Shown: positions 1 to 10,430 of the stretch, piece after piece
How the letters are laid out: each line of letters begins with the position of its first letter
Position numbering within the stretch: position 1 is the first letter of the stretch
From: Mesostigma viride
Taxonomy: Eukaryota; Streptophyta; Mesostigmatophyceae; Mesostigmatales; Mesostigmataceae
Assembly: GCA_009746045.1 (NCBI GenBank)
Contig: RPFO01001812.1
Location: forward strand, 92,501 to 128,500
Reading direction: 5' to 3'
DNA: 36,000 bases
Notes under the pieces: model-generated
The model's input: only the letters and a program-made list of their open reading frames with translations
The model's database searches: none
What the model was told of the DNA's origin: nothing
Position numbers and translations under genes: made by a program

Positions 1-70
1 CTATGGAATCTGGTGGTTGCTGACATCATTGCGACGACAACCGTGCTTCCCCCTCATCCCCCCCTGCCAG

Positions 71-1537
71 GTGGTCGAGATGGCCACCCCCCGCGACCAG
101 CTCATCGTGGCCTACCCTGATTGGTCCGTGAGGAAGGCACAAGCCAAGATGCTGCCCCGGGGGCTGAGACAGGTATGTGTGATCTGTGCGGCAAACTCGC
201 TTCCCTCAAAGTAAACCCGGCCTTGTAGCGCACTACGATTCAAGCGGACCGCCTGATGGGTGTCACCCATATGCCACCCTCCCACCCTGCCCCCAGGCGT
301 GCCCAACAGTTTTCCCCTAGTGTGCCCTTCGTGTGCTTTATTGGGCGACTGTGTTGCATTGATGGGCACCTGTATTGCGTTGATCGTCACCCATGTTGAC
401 GACTGCCTTACGTGATGGTTGAGATGAGTCACCTGGCGTGCTTCTGGGGTAATCCCTCTACACACACAAGATGCGCGGGTGTCGCTAACGGGTGCGCTTC
501 TCCCTGCGTGCCGCATCCCTTCCCACAGCACAGTTCCCGATAGCAAACACCTTACCTGATAGCACTCCCAACACTTCACCTGATTCCGATACACCTCGTG
601 GCTGCGCGCTCGTCACTTCTCCCTTTCCCCCACAGCTGCCGGTCGTGCTGCGTGAGGACCCGGACAAGGTCATTGGACTGCTGGACAAGGTGTGTGCGTA
701 TTCCTTATCCATAGGCTCAGTATTCTTGCCTACATCCGTGGGGCATGGCTGTGTAGTCACCAGCGTGCTGGACAAAGTGCGCGCATATGCGCGTGGGCCA
801 TTGGGCATGGGGCATGGGCCATTGGGCGTGGGGCATGGGCCATTGGGCATGGGGCATGGGGCATGGGGCATGGGGCATGGGGCATGGGGCATGGGGCATG
901 GGGCATGGGGCATGGGGCATGGGGCATGGGGCATGGGGCATGGGGCATGGGGCATGGGGCATGGGGCATGGGGCATGGGGCATGGGGCATGGGGCATGGG
1001 GCATGGGGCATGGGGCATGGGGCATGGGGCATGGGGCATGGGGCATGGGGCATGGGGCATGGGGCATGGGGCGTGGGCGCATGGTGTGGTGCCAGGGCAT
1101 CGTGCGGGTAAAGCAACCTTGGCGCATGATTGGGGGCGATGCTTGTGTGTGCGGGGGGCGTGGTAGTCGGCCATTTCCTACCACTAGCAGTATGTCCTCG
1201 TCCGTCGCTTGTACCCGTTCACCCCCGCTGACCCCGCTTCACCCTCTTCCCTCCCCCCTCCCGTGCTGCTGCCTCACAGGACTTTTTGTCCCTGGAGCTG
1301 AGCATGGAGGCTGCCAGAGGTGTGCTGACGATGACGGCGACAGGCGCCAAAACGCAGAACTGAGGCGCGATTGGCCCAACTGTTTTGTACAACAACAGGT
1401 GGATTGTCTTCCTGATTTCAGGCCTACGCCTGTTTGTCTCGTTGATGTTGTACAGCATGGTTGTGGATGCTGGCACGTTGTGCTCACACTACGGGCGGCT
1501 ATCGAATGGCGGGGGGGTCACCCGTGGGAAGCGTTGA
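71..1537 (+). CDS. 3' part of an unrecognised multi-exon gene
   Basis: Four consecutive exons can be chained by splice phase: 71-172, 636-689, 1280-1319 and 1422-1537. Each internal boundary has AG before it and GT after it. The first two exons are phase 0. The third ends in phase 1 and the fourth completes the codon and runs to a TGA at 1535-1537. The partial protein is about 102 residues. It starts VVEMATPRDQLIVAYPDW, continues LPVVLREDPDKVIGLLDK, then DFLSLELSMEAAR, and ends with a hydrophobic stretch around GLRLFVSLMLYSM. The 5' exons lie left of the window. I do not recognise the family. The third exon could instead read through its donor to a TGA at 1361-1363, giving a different tail. 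A TGTAA, the usual green-algal polyadenylation signal, lies at 1767-1771. The exon chain is seen in the sequence; that it forms one gene is inference. Confidence 0.5.
794..1077 (+). repeat. 7-bp (GGGGCAT)n minisatellite in an intron
   Basis: About 33 nearly perfect head-to-tail copies of GGGGCAT fill 843-1077. They are preceded by a degenerate 21-bp form containing GGGCCATTGGGC (794-842). The array lies in the 690-1279 intron of the first gene. Because the unit is 7 bp, all frames stay open in both directions, which produces several long spurious ORFs. Regularly spaced G4 runs on the + strand make it a strong G-quadruplex candidate. Confidence 0.97.
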
Positions 1538-3787
1538 ATACATGCGCTGGAGACCATGCTGTTTGCTAGCACTCGTCACGTGGAGACTGGCAGTGCACTT
1601 GCAGAGAGGCATGCTGTTGGCGAATGTAAGAGAGAGCATGGGTGCAGCGGCAGGCATGGCGGCCCATGCATGAGTTAGTCGATGTAGGAGCATGGGCTGC
1701 ATATACCCCTCTGTGCACAAACGACCAATCCCAGCAGCGATGATGCCTGTCCACAGAAAGCCATTGTGTAACCCTGGGGTCCCCAACCATCTGAGAAGAC
1801 ATTATTTTGGTGGTATAGTGGCTATGCTGCTGCACAGCATTGCAACGTCACTGGAAATGGACCCCGACGAGAATGCCGGCGATGCCTTGTACTGCCAAGG
1901 ATACTGCTTTGAGAGCACCTTGGCTATGGGAGGGAGTGTGAACCGTTACGGAAAAGGCGTGCAGTTGCGCGTGTCGTTGCCCTGGCTTTTGTACAGGATG
2001 CATCGCCATATGTTCTGATTCACATTTTGACATCTTCAACCGGGCGACTATTCATACGTCTCCACCAGGCTTGGCATTTGCAAGCGATTGACCTGATCAT
2101 CGCGGTCAACTTTTGAAAGTTTGTGCTGGTATTCACTGTATATACCCTCGTGCGCATCTGCATTGTATTTTAGCATGGTGCATATTGTTTCCCAAGGCCG
2201 TTATATCCCATGTACAGGTATCATATGTGTATTATGTGAGTAATTTGATCGACAAGTGTTTAAATTCTTTGTCCACTTGGGGCTGGCCCTACCGGGCCGG
2301 CCCACGCTTCCTCATGCAGTATAACGGGTCGGGTGTGGGAAGGTGGATTACATAAATTACTAGCATCAATATCTATCGTATAAATGGATTTAATTTATAT
2401 GCATTTGCATGTCTATCTCCAATCTTCTTCAGCCCAGTGGGCCAAGTGCGCCTAGGTCATAGAGGCCAACAACCCCCCTGCAGTGCATGGGGAAGGAGCG
2501 TGTTTGCAAACGAGGGAGGCATGCCAGCCAAGACCCCTAGGGTCGCGAGCATGATAGATAGAACATAGGAAGTCGGTTTTTGTAGATTAGATAGAATAGG
2601 ATTGTTTTGTACGTAGATAGCTTAGACCGGTAGGATCGCGTGCACCCATCCATCCATCCATCCATCGGGGTTAATGCTCCGTGACTCCCCATGCAACGTA
2701 CAGGAGCACGAGTTTAATTAATTAATTAATTAGTTAAATCTTCAGCCCCCCCACGCGCACGTGCCCCCATGCAGTCATCTATCATCTGGAATCCCCATAT
2801 GGGCACTCCCGATTTCTGGCCTGCGCTGGTTGTCTCCTTGATATGGGCACTGGTCATCTGTGCATGCAGGGCAGGGCTCCTCGCAAACCTGTATCTATAC
2901 ACATATATGAGCTTGAATCATGGAGAAAATCATTGTCTCGGATGATCATGTGCTCATGTCGAGCTACTTTGACGATGTCATTGCTTTCGACAACCCTGTG
3001 TTGCGGCCCGGCCCTTAGAACGGGCGCAACAATTAAATAAATTGTGTATTTGGCTTGTTTTCATAGTCCGCACGACTTTAGGACTCATTTCGGGAATTAT
3101 TTTGGAATTGTCCTTTGTTCAGGACTTTTTGTATGAAATTACGATGGTTCATGTGATTCGGACTTATTATTTTGGGGCCTAGGTTGAAGTACAAGCCCTG
3201 CTTAGGCAACAGTCTTCTCGTGCAAATAATTATGTATTTTATCCATGATTTCAGTTGTTATGTATTTTATTCTTCGTTCTATTGGCAAGGATTCAACTAA
3301 CTACTGGCGATTTGGCGTGGGATTCAACTAACTATCTAACTATTGGCAAGACCTAATGATCCGTAAGTAGATAGTAGGTACATATTGTTTTATAAAACGT
3401 CTATCAACTTGCCTGCCTACAGTGTAGTGCCAACGGGTTACGGGCTTACGGCCCAATTCCCAAATAGCCAGGATGCGAGCAGTATATTCATACCACATAG
3501 GGCACTAATTGTGCTATGCCGTATTCACCTATTCGGCTATGTAACCCCTAATCCAATAATGCCCGGTCTGCCACGTGTTAGGCTGTTAGCAAAGCCCCCC
3601 GGCTCATGACTGGCTGGCATGATTGTCGCCTCGTTTATTTTGTTGGGAAAGGCGAAGCTGTAAATTGTAACAATCATTTTGTTGCACCGTGCAAGCCTGT
3701 AGCATAAAGTGGATAATATTTCAGGATATCGGGAAATTTTAATTGGGTCTACGAGGCCTTCCACACTTGAAATCGAACAGCATCCCT
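1538..3787. other. Intergenic region, no supported gene
   Basis: This holds the 3' flank of the first gene and the 5' flank of menG. From about 2040 it is AT-richer, with many stops in all frames. ORFs of 60-108 codons (1692-2018, 2113-2355, 3385-3609) show no recognisable family or splice context and I do not call them. The one structured element is the repeat copy at 2641-2735. I see no clear core promoter motif before 3788. Confidence 0.6.
2641..2735 (-). repeat. Dispersed TTAA/ATGG-tailed repeat, inverted copy
   Basis: Read on the minus strand, this segment has a (TTAA)n run, then a core containing CTCGTGCTCC, GGGGAGTCACGGAGC and ATTAACCCCG, then a short (ATGG)n tail. The same order occurs on the plus strand at 35090-35180, and a diverged form at 34829-34891. 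This copy has a small insertion in the middle of the core. It is therefore one member of a dispersed family in opposite orientation about 32 kb away. The class is unknown. Confidence 0.8.
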
Positions 3788-6783
3788 ATGGAGGTTGCTG
3801 CAACGGGCAGAAAGGCGGTGAATGCTGGGATAGTGGAAGCATTGGCAATGCCCTCGACAAAAACATGCCTTAGGGGGGCGGGTTCTTTGGGCGTCCGCCC
3901 TCGGCCGCGGGTTACGTATCGTTCTAAAAAGGTGCATTACCATCGTAATGTAGGTCACCCATGCTGCCTCGCAAGTTCTTCTCCAAGTGGGGCAGTGTCG
4001 GTGGATGACGCTTTTGCTGACGACGTAGAAGCCGCCTCTGCCGCCAGACAAACAATGTTCGATAACATTGCGCCCATGTATGACGAGCTGAACGACCTCT
4101 TAAGTCTAGGACAGCATCGCATTTGGAAGCGTATGGCGGTCAAGTGGTGTGGTGCAACCAAAGGAGACCGGGCGCTGGACCTGTGCTGCGGCAGCGGGGA
4201 TCTAGCACTTCTGCTGGCGGAATACGTCGGCCCGACGGGGCAGGTATGTTCACCTCCTGGGCCGGTGCAGCTTAATATACATACATGTATATGTATGTTG
4301 CGAGGCGCTGCTGAACTATCTATGAATTATGATGTCCTTGGAGACACCATCCCCAAGCTACAGGGCTGCCACGTGGCTAGCTAGAAGCAATTTCAACCAT
4401 ATCATATTATCCAGTTGCTAAAGCTTTGACGGTATCACTTGCAAGACAATAATGCTCAGGCGTCTGCCTGCCTGCCAGCCCGCCTGCCTTCTTCGTTGCT
4501 TTTGGCCGGCTGTGCGGATGAAAGACCCCCTGAAGGATGCCTGCTGGGCACACCTCACCCCCTCTTCCCGCCATGGACATGCATGCACACATGCTCACGT
4601 TGCTTTCCTTGTGGTGGTGATCACGGTGACGGTGCAGGTGGTGGGCCTCGACTTTGCAAAGGAGCAGCTGGAGGTGGCGCAGGCGCGCCAAAAGGCATCA
4701 TTCGAGGCCAAGGACAGGGACATCCGGTGGGTGACAGGTCGCAGCTGCTCGCTGCTCGCTGCTCGCTGTTCGCGGTTGCAAATGGCAGTGGTTAGGTGCT
4801 GAAGCTTTCCACGCGAGAGCTTTCCAGCGGAAGCAGCGCGGGAACCACTACTGGCAGCTCAGCTGCGTGCGGAATGCGTGGAGCGGCAAGGCCGGCACCG
4901 TGCCACCACGGGCGGGTCCTGTGGGAGATATTAACCCCATATGACCTGTGCCAGTTGCGGGGCCTGTTGCCGCGTGAGCAGTGCAGTGCATGTATTGCGT
5001 CCACAGCATCTGCATGGATGTAGGATCCGCGGGGGTATGGGAATGATTCAACCAGCCTTCGCTCGACATCGCTGGGGATAGGTTGGTGTGGGTGTTGGTT
5101 GGTGTGGGTGTTGGTTGGTGTGGGTGTTGGTTGGTGTGGGTGTTGGTTGGTGTGGGTGTTGGTTGGTGTGGGTGTTGGTTGGTGTGGGTAGTGGTTGGTG
5201 TGGGTAGTGGTTGGTGTGGGTGTTGGTTGGTGTGGGTGTTGGTTGGTGTGGGTGTTGGTTGGTGTGGGTGTTGGTTGGTGTGGGTGTTGGTTGGTGTGGG
5301 TGTTGGTTGGTGTGGGTGTTGGTTGGTGTGGGTGTTGGTTGGTGTGGGTGTTGGTTGGTGTGGGTGTTGGTTGGTGTGGGTGTTGGTTGGTGTGGGTGTT
5401 GGTTGGTGTGGGTGTTGGTTGGTGTGGGTGTTGGTTGGTGTGGGTGTTGGTTGGTGTGGGTGTTGGTTGGTGTGGGTGTTGGTTGGTGTGGGTGTTGGTT
5501 GGTGTGGGTGTTGGTCGGTGTGGGTGTTGGTCGGTGTGGAGACATCATGTGTTGATGCATGTAGCAGGACTCTCCTGGCAATGCTGGGTTGTCTGGGAGG
5601 GAGCAGGGATCCTATGGGTGGCCTGTGTAGAACTGCACGGAACGTGCCACATGGTCATGCACCCTGGACATATGAGCATAAACCTGTCATCTGGTCACCG
5701 CGCACTACGTGCCAAGGCTTGCTTGGGATGGGTAGGCTGGGGACCAAACACCAAACCCCATGCAATCTACCCCCCCAATATCCGGCGTAGCCACCGGCTG
5801 CTGCAGCCATAGGGTGATCTAATGACTAATCTAATGGGGTGACTGTTGTCTATTCCGATGAATCCTATCCTATGGGGTGATTGTTGTCTATTCCGATGAA
5901 TCCTATCCTATGGGGTGATTGTTGTCTATTCTGATGAATCCTATCCAATGGGGTGATTGTTGTCTATTCCGATGAATCCTATCCAATGGGGTGATTGTTG
6001 TCTATTCCGATGAATCCTATCCTATGGGGTGATTGTTGTCTATTCCGATGAATCCTATCCAATGGGGTGATTGTTGTCTATTCCGATGAATCCTATCCAA
6101 TGGGGTGACTGTTGTCTATTCCGATGAATCCTATCCAATGGGGTGATTGTTGTCTATTCCGATGAATCCTATCCAATGGGGTGATTGTTGTCTATTCCGA
6201 TGAATCCTATCCAATGGGGTGACTGTTGTCTATTCCGATGAATCCTATCCAATGGGGTGATTGTTGTCTATTCCGATGAATCCTATCCAATGGGGTGATT
6301 GTTGTCTAAGCAGTCTGCCCGTTGGTATGTCCTGTGACATTGCATGCCCACTTGTGTGTGCTACTGTGCGTCCACCCCTGCAGGTGGGTTCAAGGCGACG
6401 CGCTCTCGCTCCCCTTTGCTGACGCCTCCTTTGACGCCGCCACCATGGGCTACGCGCTACGCAACGTGCTGGACATCCCCAAGAGCCTGCGAGAGACATG
6501 CCGCGTGCTGCGACCGGGCGCGTCCGCCGCCTTCCTTGACTTCAACAACGGGACGGGCCCCATCGCCTCGTTTCAGGGTTGGTTCTTGGACAACGTCGTC
6601 GTCCCCGTGGCGCGCAATTACGGCGCGGAGAAGGAGTATCAGTACCTGCGGCCCAGCATTGAACGGTTCCCCCGCGGCAGTGAGCTGGAGAAGATGGCGC
6701 TCGCGGCTGGGTTTGACAAGGCAACATACTATGACATTGCGGCCGGGCTGATGGGCTGTCTGGTGGTCACCAAGGGGTCGTGA
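3788..6783 (+). CDS. menG: Demethylphylloquinone (2-phytyl-1,4-naphthoquinone) methyltransferase, chloroplast
   Basis: Exons are 3788-4243, 4638-4726 and 6384-6783 (456+89+400 nt, phases 0 and 2), giving 314 residues. The product transfers a methyl group from S-adenosylmethionine to demethylphylloquinone, the last step of vitamin K1 synthesis for photosystem I. Visible UbiE/MenG signatures are FDNIAPMYDELNDLLSLGQH (about 91-110), the SAM-binding motif DLCCGSGD (131-138), VVGLDFAKEQLEVAQ after the first junction, GDALSLPF (186-193), TMGYALRNV and the C-terminal GLMGCLVVTKGS. The plant plastid enzyme shares LSLGQHRIWKRMAV and DNVVVPVA almost word for word. About 75 residues rich in Ala, Arg, Lys and Ser precede the enzyme domain and look like a transit peptide. 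I chose the first ATG in the open frame (3788). The second intron is 1,657 bp and is largely two tandem arrays. Family and exon structure are strongly supported; plastid targeting is inference. Confidence 0.95.
5081..5538 (+). repeat. 16-bp minisatellite in menG intron 2
   Basis: About 28 copies of TTGGTTGGTGTGGGTG stand head to tail. Two units have GTAGTGG instead of GTGTTGG (about 5187-5215), and the last two have TCGG instead of TTGG. The array is G-rich on the sense strand, so it is present in the pre-mRNA. The unit contains GGTTGGTGTGG. The long ORFs read from it in several frames are artefacts. Confidence 0.97.
5834..6307 (+). repeat. 38-bp minisatellite in menG intron 2
   Basis: Twelve and a half copies of a 38-bp unit begin ATGGGGTGATTGTTGTCT and end CCGATGAATCCTATCC plus two or three bases. 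Copies differ mainly at two places: GACTG or GATTG near the start, and CCTATG or CCAATG at the junction. The array ends 76 bp before the third menG exon. Confidence 0.97.
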
Positions 6784-7923
6784 GGCTTGGTCATCACTAT
6801 TTCGCCAGGAAGGGTTGAGTGTATGCGCAGAGGAACAGGCAGGTGGTAGAGGATGAGGAACTGCTGGAAAGGTGCTGCCTAACTGCCTACCTAGAGCGTG
6901 AGTATGGTAAGGGCAACTCGGGGCCCCAGTCCCATGCATGTCATGGAGACAAGTGGGGCACACATCAACCTCATTCATCTGCTACCTGGGGTTGTGTGAA
7001 GACTTATCATATATCAATTTTCTGACATGCACGGCAATTCCAGAGACCTTGTTATCCATGAAGTTGAGGAACCAAGCGCCGCAGACCTAAGAAGAGGCAG
7101 CTTTTCTAAATGGGAAGGGACGATGAATAGCTTACTCAGATTGAGGATGGTGATGTTGCATGCATGTGTCGAGCACGCATGCACAGAGTCGTACAACGTG
7201 CTTGCATGCATATGAGCATGGCCGGTCGCATGTAGAAGTTCATGTTACGTTGGCTGTGATTGCGCTGTTTTGAAAACACTAACAGCCTATTGGATCATTG
7301 CTAGCTGATTGAATGATCATGCGCAGTTCATTGATTAATTGTTTTTCCCAAGAATTAAATAATGGGTCAAAAAAGTAACTTCCTCGATCAGGCTCTTCTG
7401 TGCACATGATACTACCTAGTAAACAAAAATTCCATTATAGTGTTCAGACATATGCTACATTAGTGCCTAGCTGCATTAGTGCGTCAATCCAGGAATATGT
7501 ATGTTGTCCAGATCATTGCTAGCTGATCGAATGATCATGCGCAGTTCATTGATTTTGTTTTTCCCATGAGAATTAAATAATGGGTCAAAAAAGTAACTTC
7601 CTCGATCAGGCTCTTCTGTGCACATGATACTACCTAGTAAACAAAATTCCATTAGGGTTCAGACATGAGCACTACTATATAAGTAGTGCCTGCATTAGTG
7701 CGTCAATCCAGGAATATAGGTGCGACATACGAGCATGCGCATGCATGCATATGTACGCATATAAATTCATGAGTACAAAATCACGCGCATGCAAGTGTGC
7801 GTTGAGCACTCCAACGTTGTAACGTCATACCTGCAGGCCAACAAACCACTTCTTTCTGCCGGTATGTGTGTTTGGAGCATTCGGTGCTCACTACCTTCGC
7901 AACCTATGCACATGTCTGGCAAG
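6784..7923. other. Intergenic region between menG and the polyQ gene
   Basis: The two genes converge, so this should contain both 3' UTRs. Small ORFs (6819-7025, 7027-7215) are not convincing. The main feature is the direct duplication at 7293-7717. The sequence is AT-richer than the genes. Confidence 0.6.
7293..7717 (+). repeat. Two direct copies of a ~206-bp segment
   Basis: Copy 1 is 7293-7498 and copy 2 is 7511-7717, separated by 12 bp. Both start GATCATTGCTAGCTGAT and end GCGTCAATCCAGGAATAT. They share long identical blocks such as GGGTCAAAAAAGTAACTTCC and GATACTACCTAGTAAACAAA. Differences are a few substitutions and 1-4 bp indels, which suggests a fairly recent tandem duplication. There is no ORF and no obvious terminal repeat. 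Confidence 0.93.
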
Positions 7924-7942
7924 TCAGCTCGCCGTCTGCTGC

Positions 7943-8030
<88 letters not shown>

Positions 8031-8481
8031 TCGGGTGCTTCCTGTGTGTCGCGGCACTGCCCATCTTGTCCTTGATGGACTGCCGCAGCGGCAGGTACGT
8101 CTTCTCAGGCGGCGCCCCCCTGCCGCTGGAACTTGCATCCTTGCTCGTTTTGATTCCTTGCCGGGTGCCCCAAGCGAGCCTCTCCTTCCAGTTGGGTAAC
8201 TCTACCATCTGCAGCACGTCAATCGTGCGACCGTCCTCACCTCTAGGCAGCCCCCCGCTCTCCTCCGCTTGCTCAAGCACGAGGGAGCTGGATCGGTTGG
8301 TGGCGGACGCCACGCGGTTCACCTCGCCCCACCGCAGCAGGGACATGCGCTCTTCCACTGCGCGCTTCATCGCCTCCGCTGACAGGACAGGCGGCGACAG
8401 CACAGCAGCCGATGGCGCGGACTGCTGCTTGTCCTCCTCCATGCTTTCGTCGGTTGCGTCATCAGAAGTCTGTGGACCCAT
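7924..8481 (-). CDS. Hypothetical protein with C-terminal polyglutamine tract
   Basis: A 185-residue minus-strand reading frame. The N-terminal part is acidic and Ser/Ala-rich (MGPQTSDDATDESMEEDKQQ). The middle is a plausible conserved segment with AMKRAVEERMSLLRWGEVNR and LPNWKERLAWGTRQG. Residues from about 150 are a run of roughly 28 glutamines coded by a nearly pure CAG array (CTG on the + strand, about 7942-8026), then PQQTAS and a stop. I do not recognise the family. On the minus strand an AG acceptor context (GATGCAG) lies just before the first ATG, so this may be the last exon of a longer gene rather than the whole one. Charged and tryptophan-containing motifs outside the Q tract argue against a pure repeat artefact. 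Confidence 0.55.
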
Positions 8482-9020
8482 GCCACCTGCATCGTCATCA
8501 GGGAAGGGATGCAGGAGTGAGGAGTACTGCGAGGTGTACTAGTTAGGCTCGGATAGTATACAAGTGGTGAGGTATACGGTAGGAAGTAATCATGCCAGTA
8601 GCCTGGGTTTGCCACAGGCAATAAAAAGCTCACACCCTAGTAATGTCGATTACTAGGAGCAGAATGTGCTCACTGGGTTTGCCATGTGTGGCAAGTATGG
8701 AAGTACTAAGTACACCCCCGGATGGCAATGCCGGCATATGCAAACGACGATAGAGTGTGCAGCCATCCATTCATGGTTGTCTCATTAAACGATTCACCCG
8801 TGCACCTGAGGTGGTTGCTTCAAGCATCAGCGCCCAGGGGCGCAGGCGTGTTTAGTACCACCAACCCCAACAAGGGCACAGCGGGAGTAGAAATACCGAA
8901 TGCATGAGTACGATTCTGAGACAGGAGGAAAACGATCAGGTTAGCAGGTCGGCCACGGCGTTAATGGTGATGATGACATGATGACAATCACGGTATTGGT
9001 GGTGGTGACGTGACAGTGCC

Positions 9021-9276
9021 GGTGATGGTGATGGTGATGGTGATGGTGATGGTGATGGTGATGGTGATGGTGATGGTGACGGTGATGGTGATGGTGATGG
9101 TGGTGGTGATGGTGATGGTGGTGGTGATGGTGATGGTGATGGTGGTGGTGACGGTGACGGTGACGGTGACGGTGACGGTGACCGTGACGGTGACGGTGAC
9201 GGTGACGGTGACGGTGATGGTGATGGTGATGGTGATGGTGATGGTGATGGTGATGGTGATGGTGATGGTGATGGTG
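9021..9276 (+). repeat. 6-bp (GGTGAT/GGTGAC)n array
   Basis: A hexanucleotide array with clustered variants: GGTGAT at both ends, GGTGAC in the centre (about 9146-9213), and interspersed GGTGGT units (9097-9146). The block order suggests stepwise local expansion of variants. The Met-Val or Ser-Pro ORFs across it are artefacts. Confidence 0.97.
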
Positions 9277-9710
9277 AAAGTAACGCCATCTGGCATTTTA
9301 CACCTTGGTGATAACTGGTAGCTATCTTATTTATGGCTCAAAGGTCTCCGAGATCCTACTAATAGCTGACCGCGGGACCGAAGCCGTGCCGGCGCGGGAA
9401 CCGCTCGTGGGGGACCTCTGCTAGGTTCTACTGTCTGGCAGCACACAACGGTGTGGCGCTACGCATCAGTGCATGGCATCTTGGCGGCATCTAGTTATAC
9501 TGTTATGATGGCACCACCTAATTATGCTGGCGCAGCTCACCGCCCTCATCCCCGCCTCCCTCCTCGCCCTCCCTCCCCTCCTCCCCCTCGCTCCCCTCCT
9601 CCCCCTCATTGCGGGCCGTCCACATCCCCGACAGCTCCTGGAATATCTCCGCGATCTGCGCCCTGCAGGGTCTCAACAAGGGTAAGGGGTGGGAGACAAG
9701 AAGCAGATAC

Positions 9711-9812
9711 CAAAGGGGTGGGAAACGGGGGGTGGGAAATCAAGGGGTGGGAAGTTAAGGGGTGGGAAGTCAAGGGGTGGGAAAACAACGGGCGGGAAAG
9801 AAGGGGTGGGAG
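9711..9812 (+). repeat. ~15-bp AAGGGGTGGGAAGTC minisatellite
   Basis: Six or seven copies of AAGGGGTGGGAAGTC, some diverged, with GGGG and GGG runs on the plus strand. It is short and lies in a gene-poor interval. Confidence 0.9.
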
Positions 9813-10430
9813 ATGAGGGGGGAGGCTTGAGGAGGCCTACGATAAGGGCACGAGGCGCCGCACCACACGTGGGCGTGGCAGCTAAGGATTCAACTCTACT
9901 ACTTACTAGAGGTAATGATTCAGCTCCGAGCAACGGGTGCTCACTAGTGCCCAAACAACCCCTGGAGCATGCGTACTTGCAAGGGCCTGCCGGGGGAATC
10001 AGGCCGCCATATAGTGCTCATGGCCTTGATGACACAGCTATCCTTTCCTGGCCGTGCGTGACCAGAGCAGGCATGATGACATCCATCCGATACAGGTGCT
10101 CCCTAACTTCGCTGCCCTGGTGGCTTGAGCTGGCATCGCCACGCAGGGCAGGCAGTTGCCCGCGATAATTATGCTGGACAGCCCGAACAGTTACGCAGGT
10201 TGCCATCCCAACACAGCTTTACGCGATGTTGGCATAGCTCCCGGGGGGACAGTTGATGTTTGCATCTGGCGATCGACACCAAAGCGCAGGGTGTCAAGAG
10301 GCCACGCCATGAGAGGACAGGCCAAGAGCAAGCGGCTCAGTCATGGTGCATAGTGTTTCGAAAGATTGCATCGTTCCATGGTGCAACCACGGGCATCGTT
10401 GCGAGCGAGTTTCTTGGCCATTTCATGGGG

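Larger units (their letters stand above)
8482..10430. other. Gene-poor region with two tandem arrays
   Basis: Apart from the arrays at 9021-9276 and 9711-9812, I see no supported gene. Any upstream exons of the polyQ gene (minus strand) would lie at the left end. The pyrimidine-rich run of CCTCC-type sequence at 9548-9607 followed by AG could be a splice acceptor, but the frame after it does not match anything I recognise. Confidence 0.5.

Noticed and set aside
485-1569. Met-Pro-His-Ala-Pro-Cys and Gly-His-Gly-Ala-Trp repeat ORFs
   Set aside because: Frames of the 7-bp array; real exons at 636-689 and 1280-1319 flank it.
5834-6307. CRISPR-like array with 38-bp period
   Set aside because: No unique spacers: whole units repeat, in a eukaryotic intron with no cas genes. 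The same applies to the other arrays.
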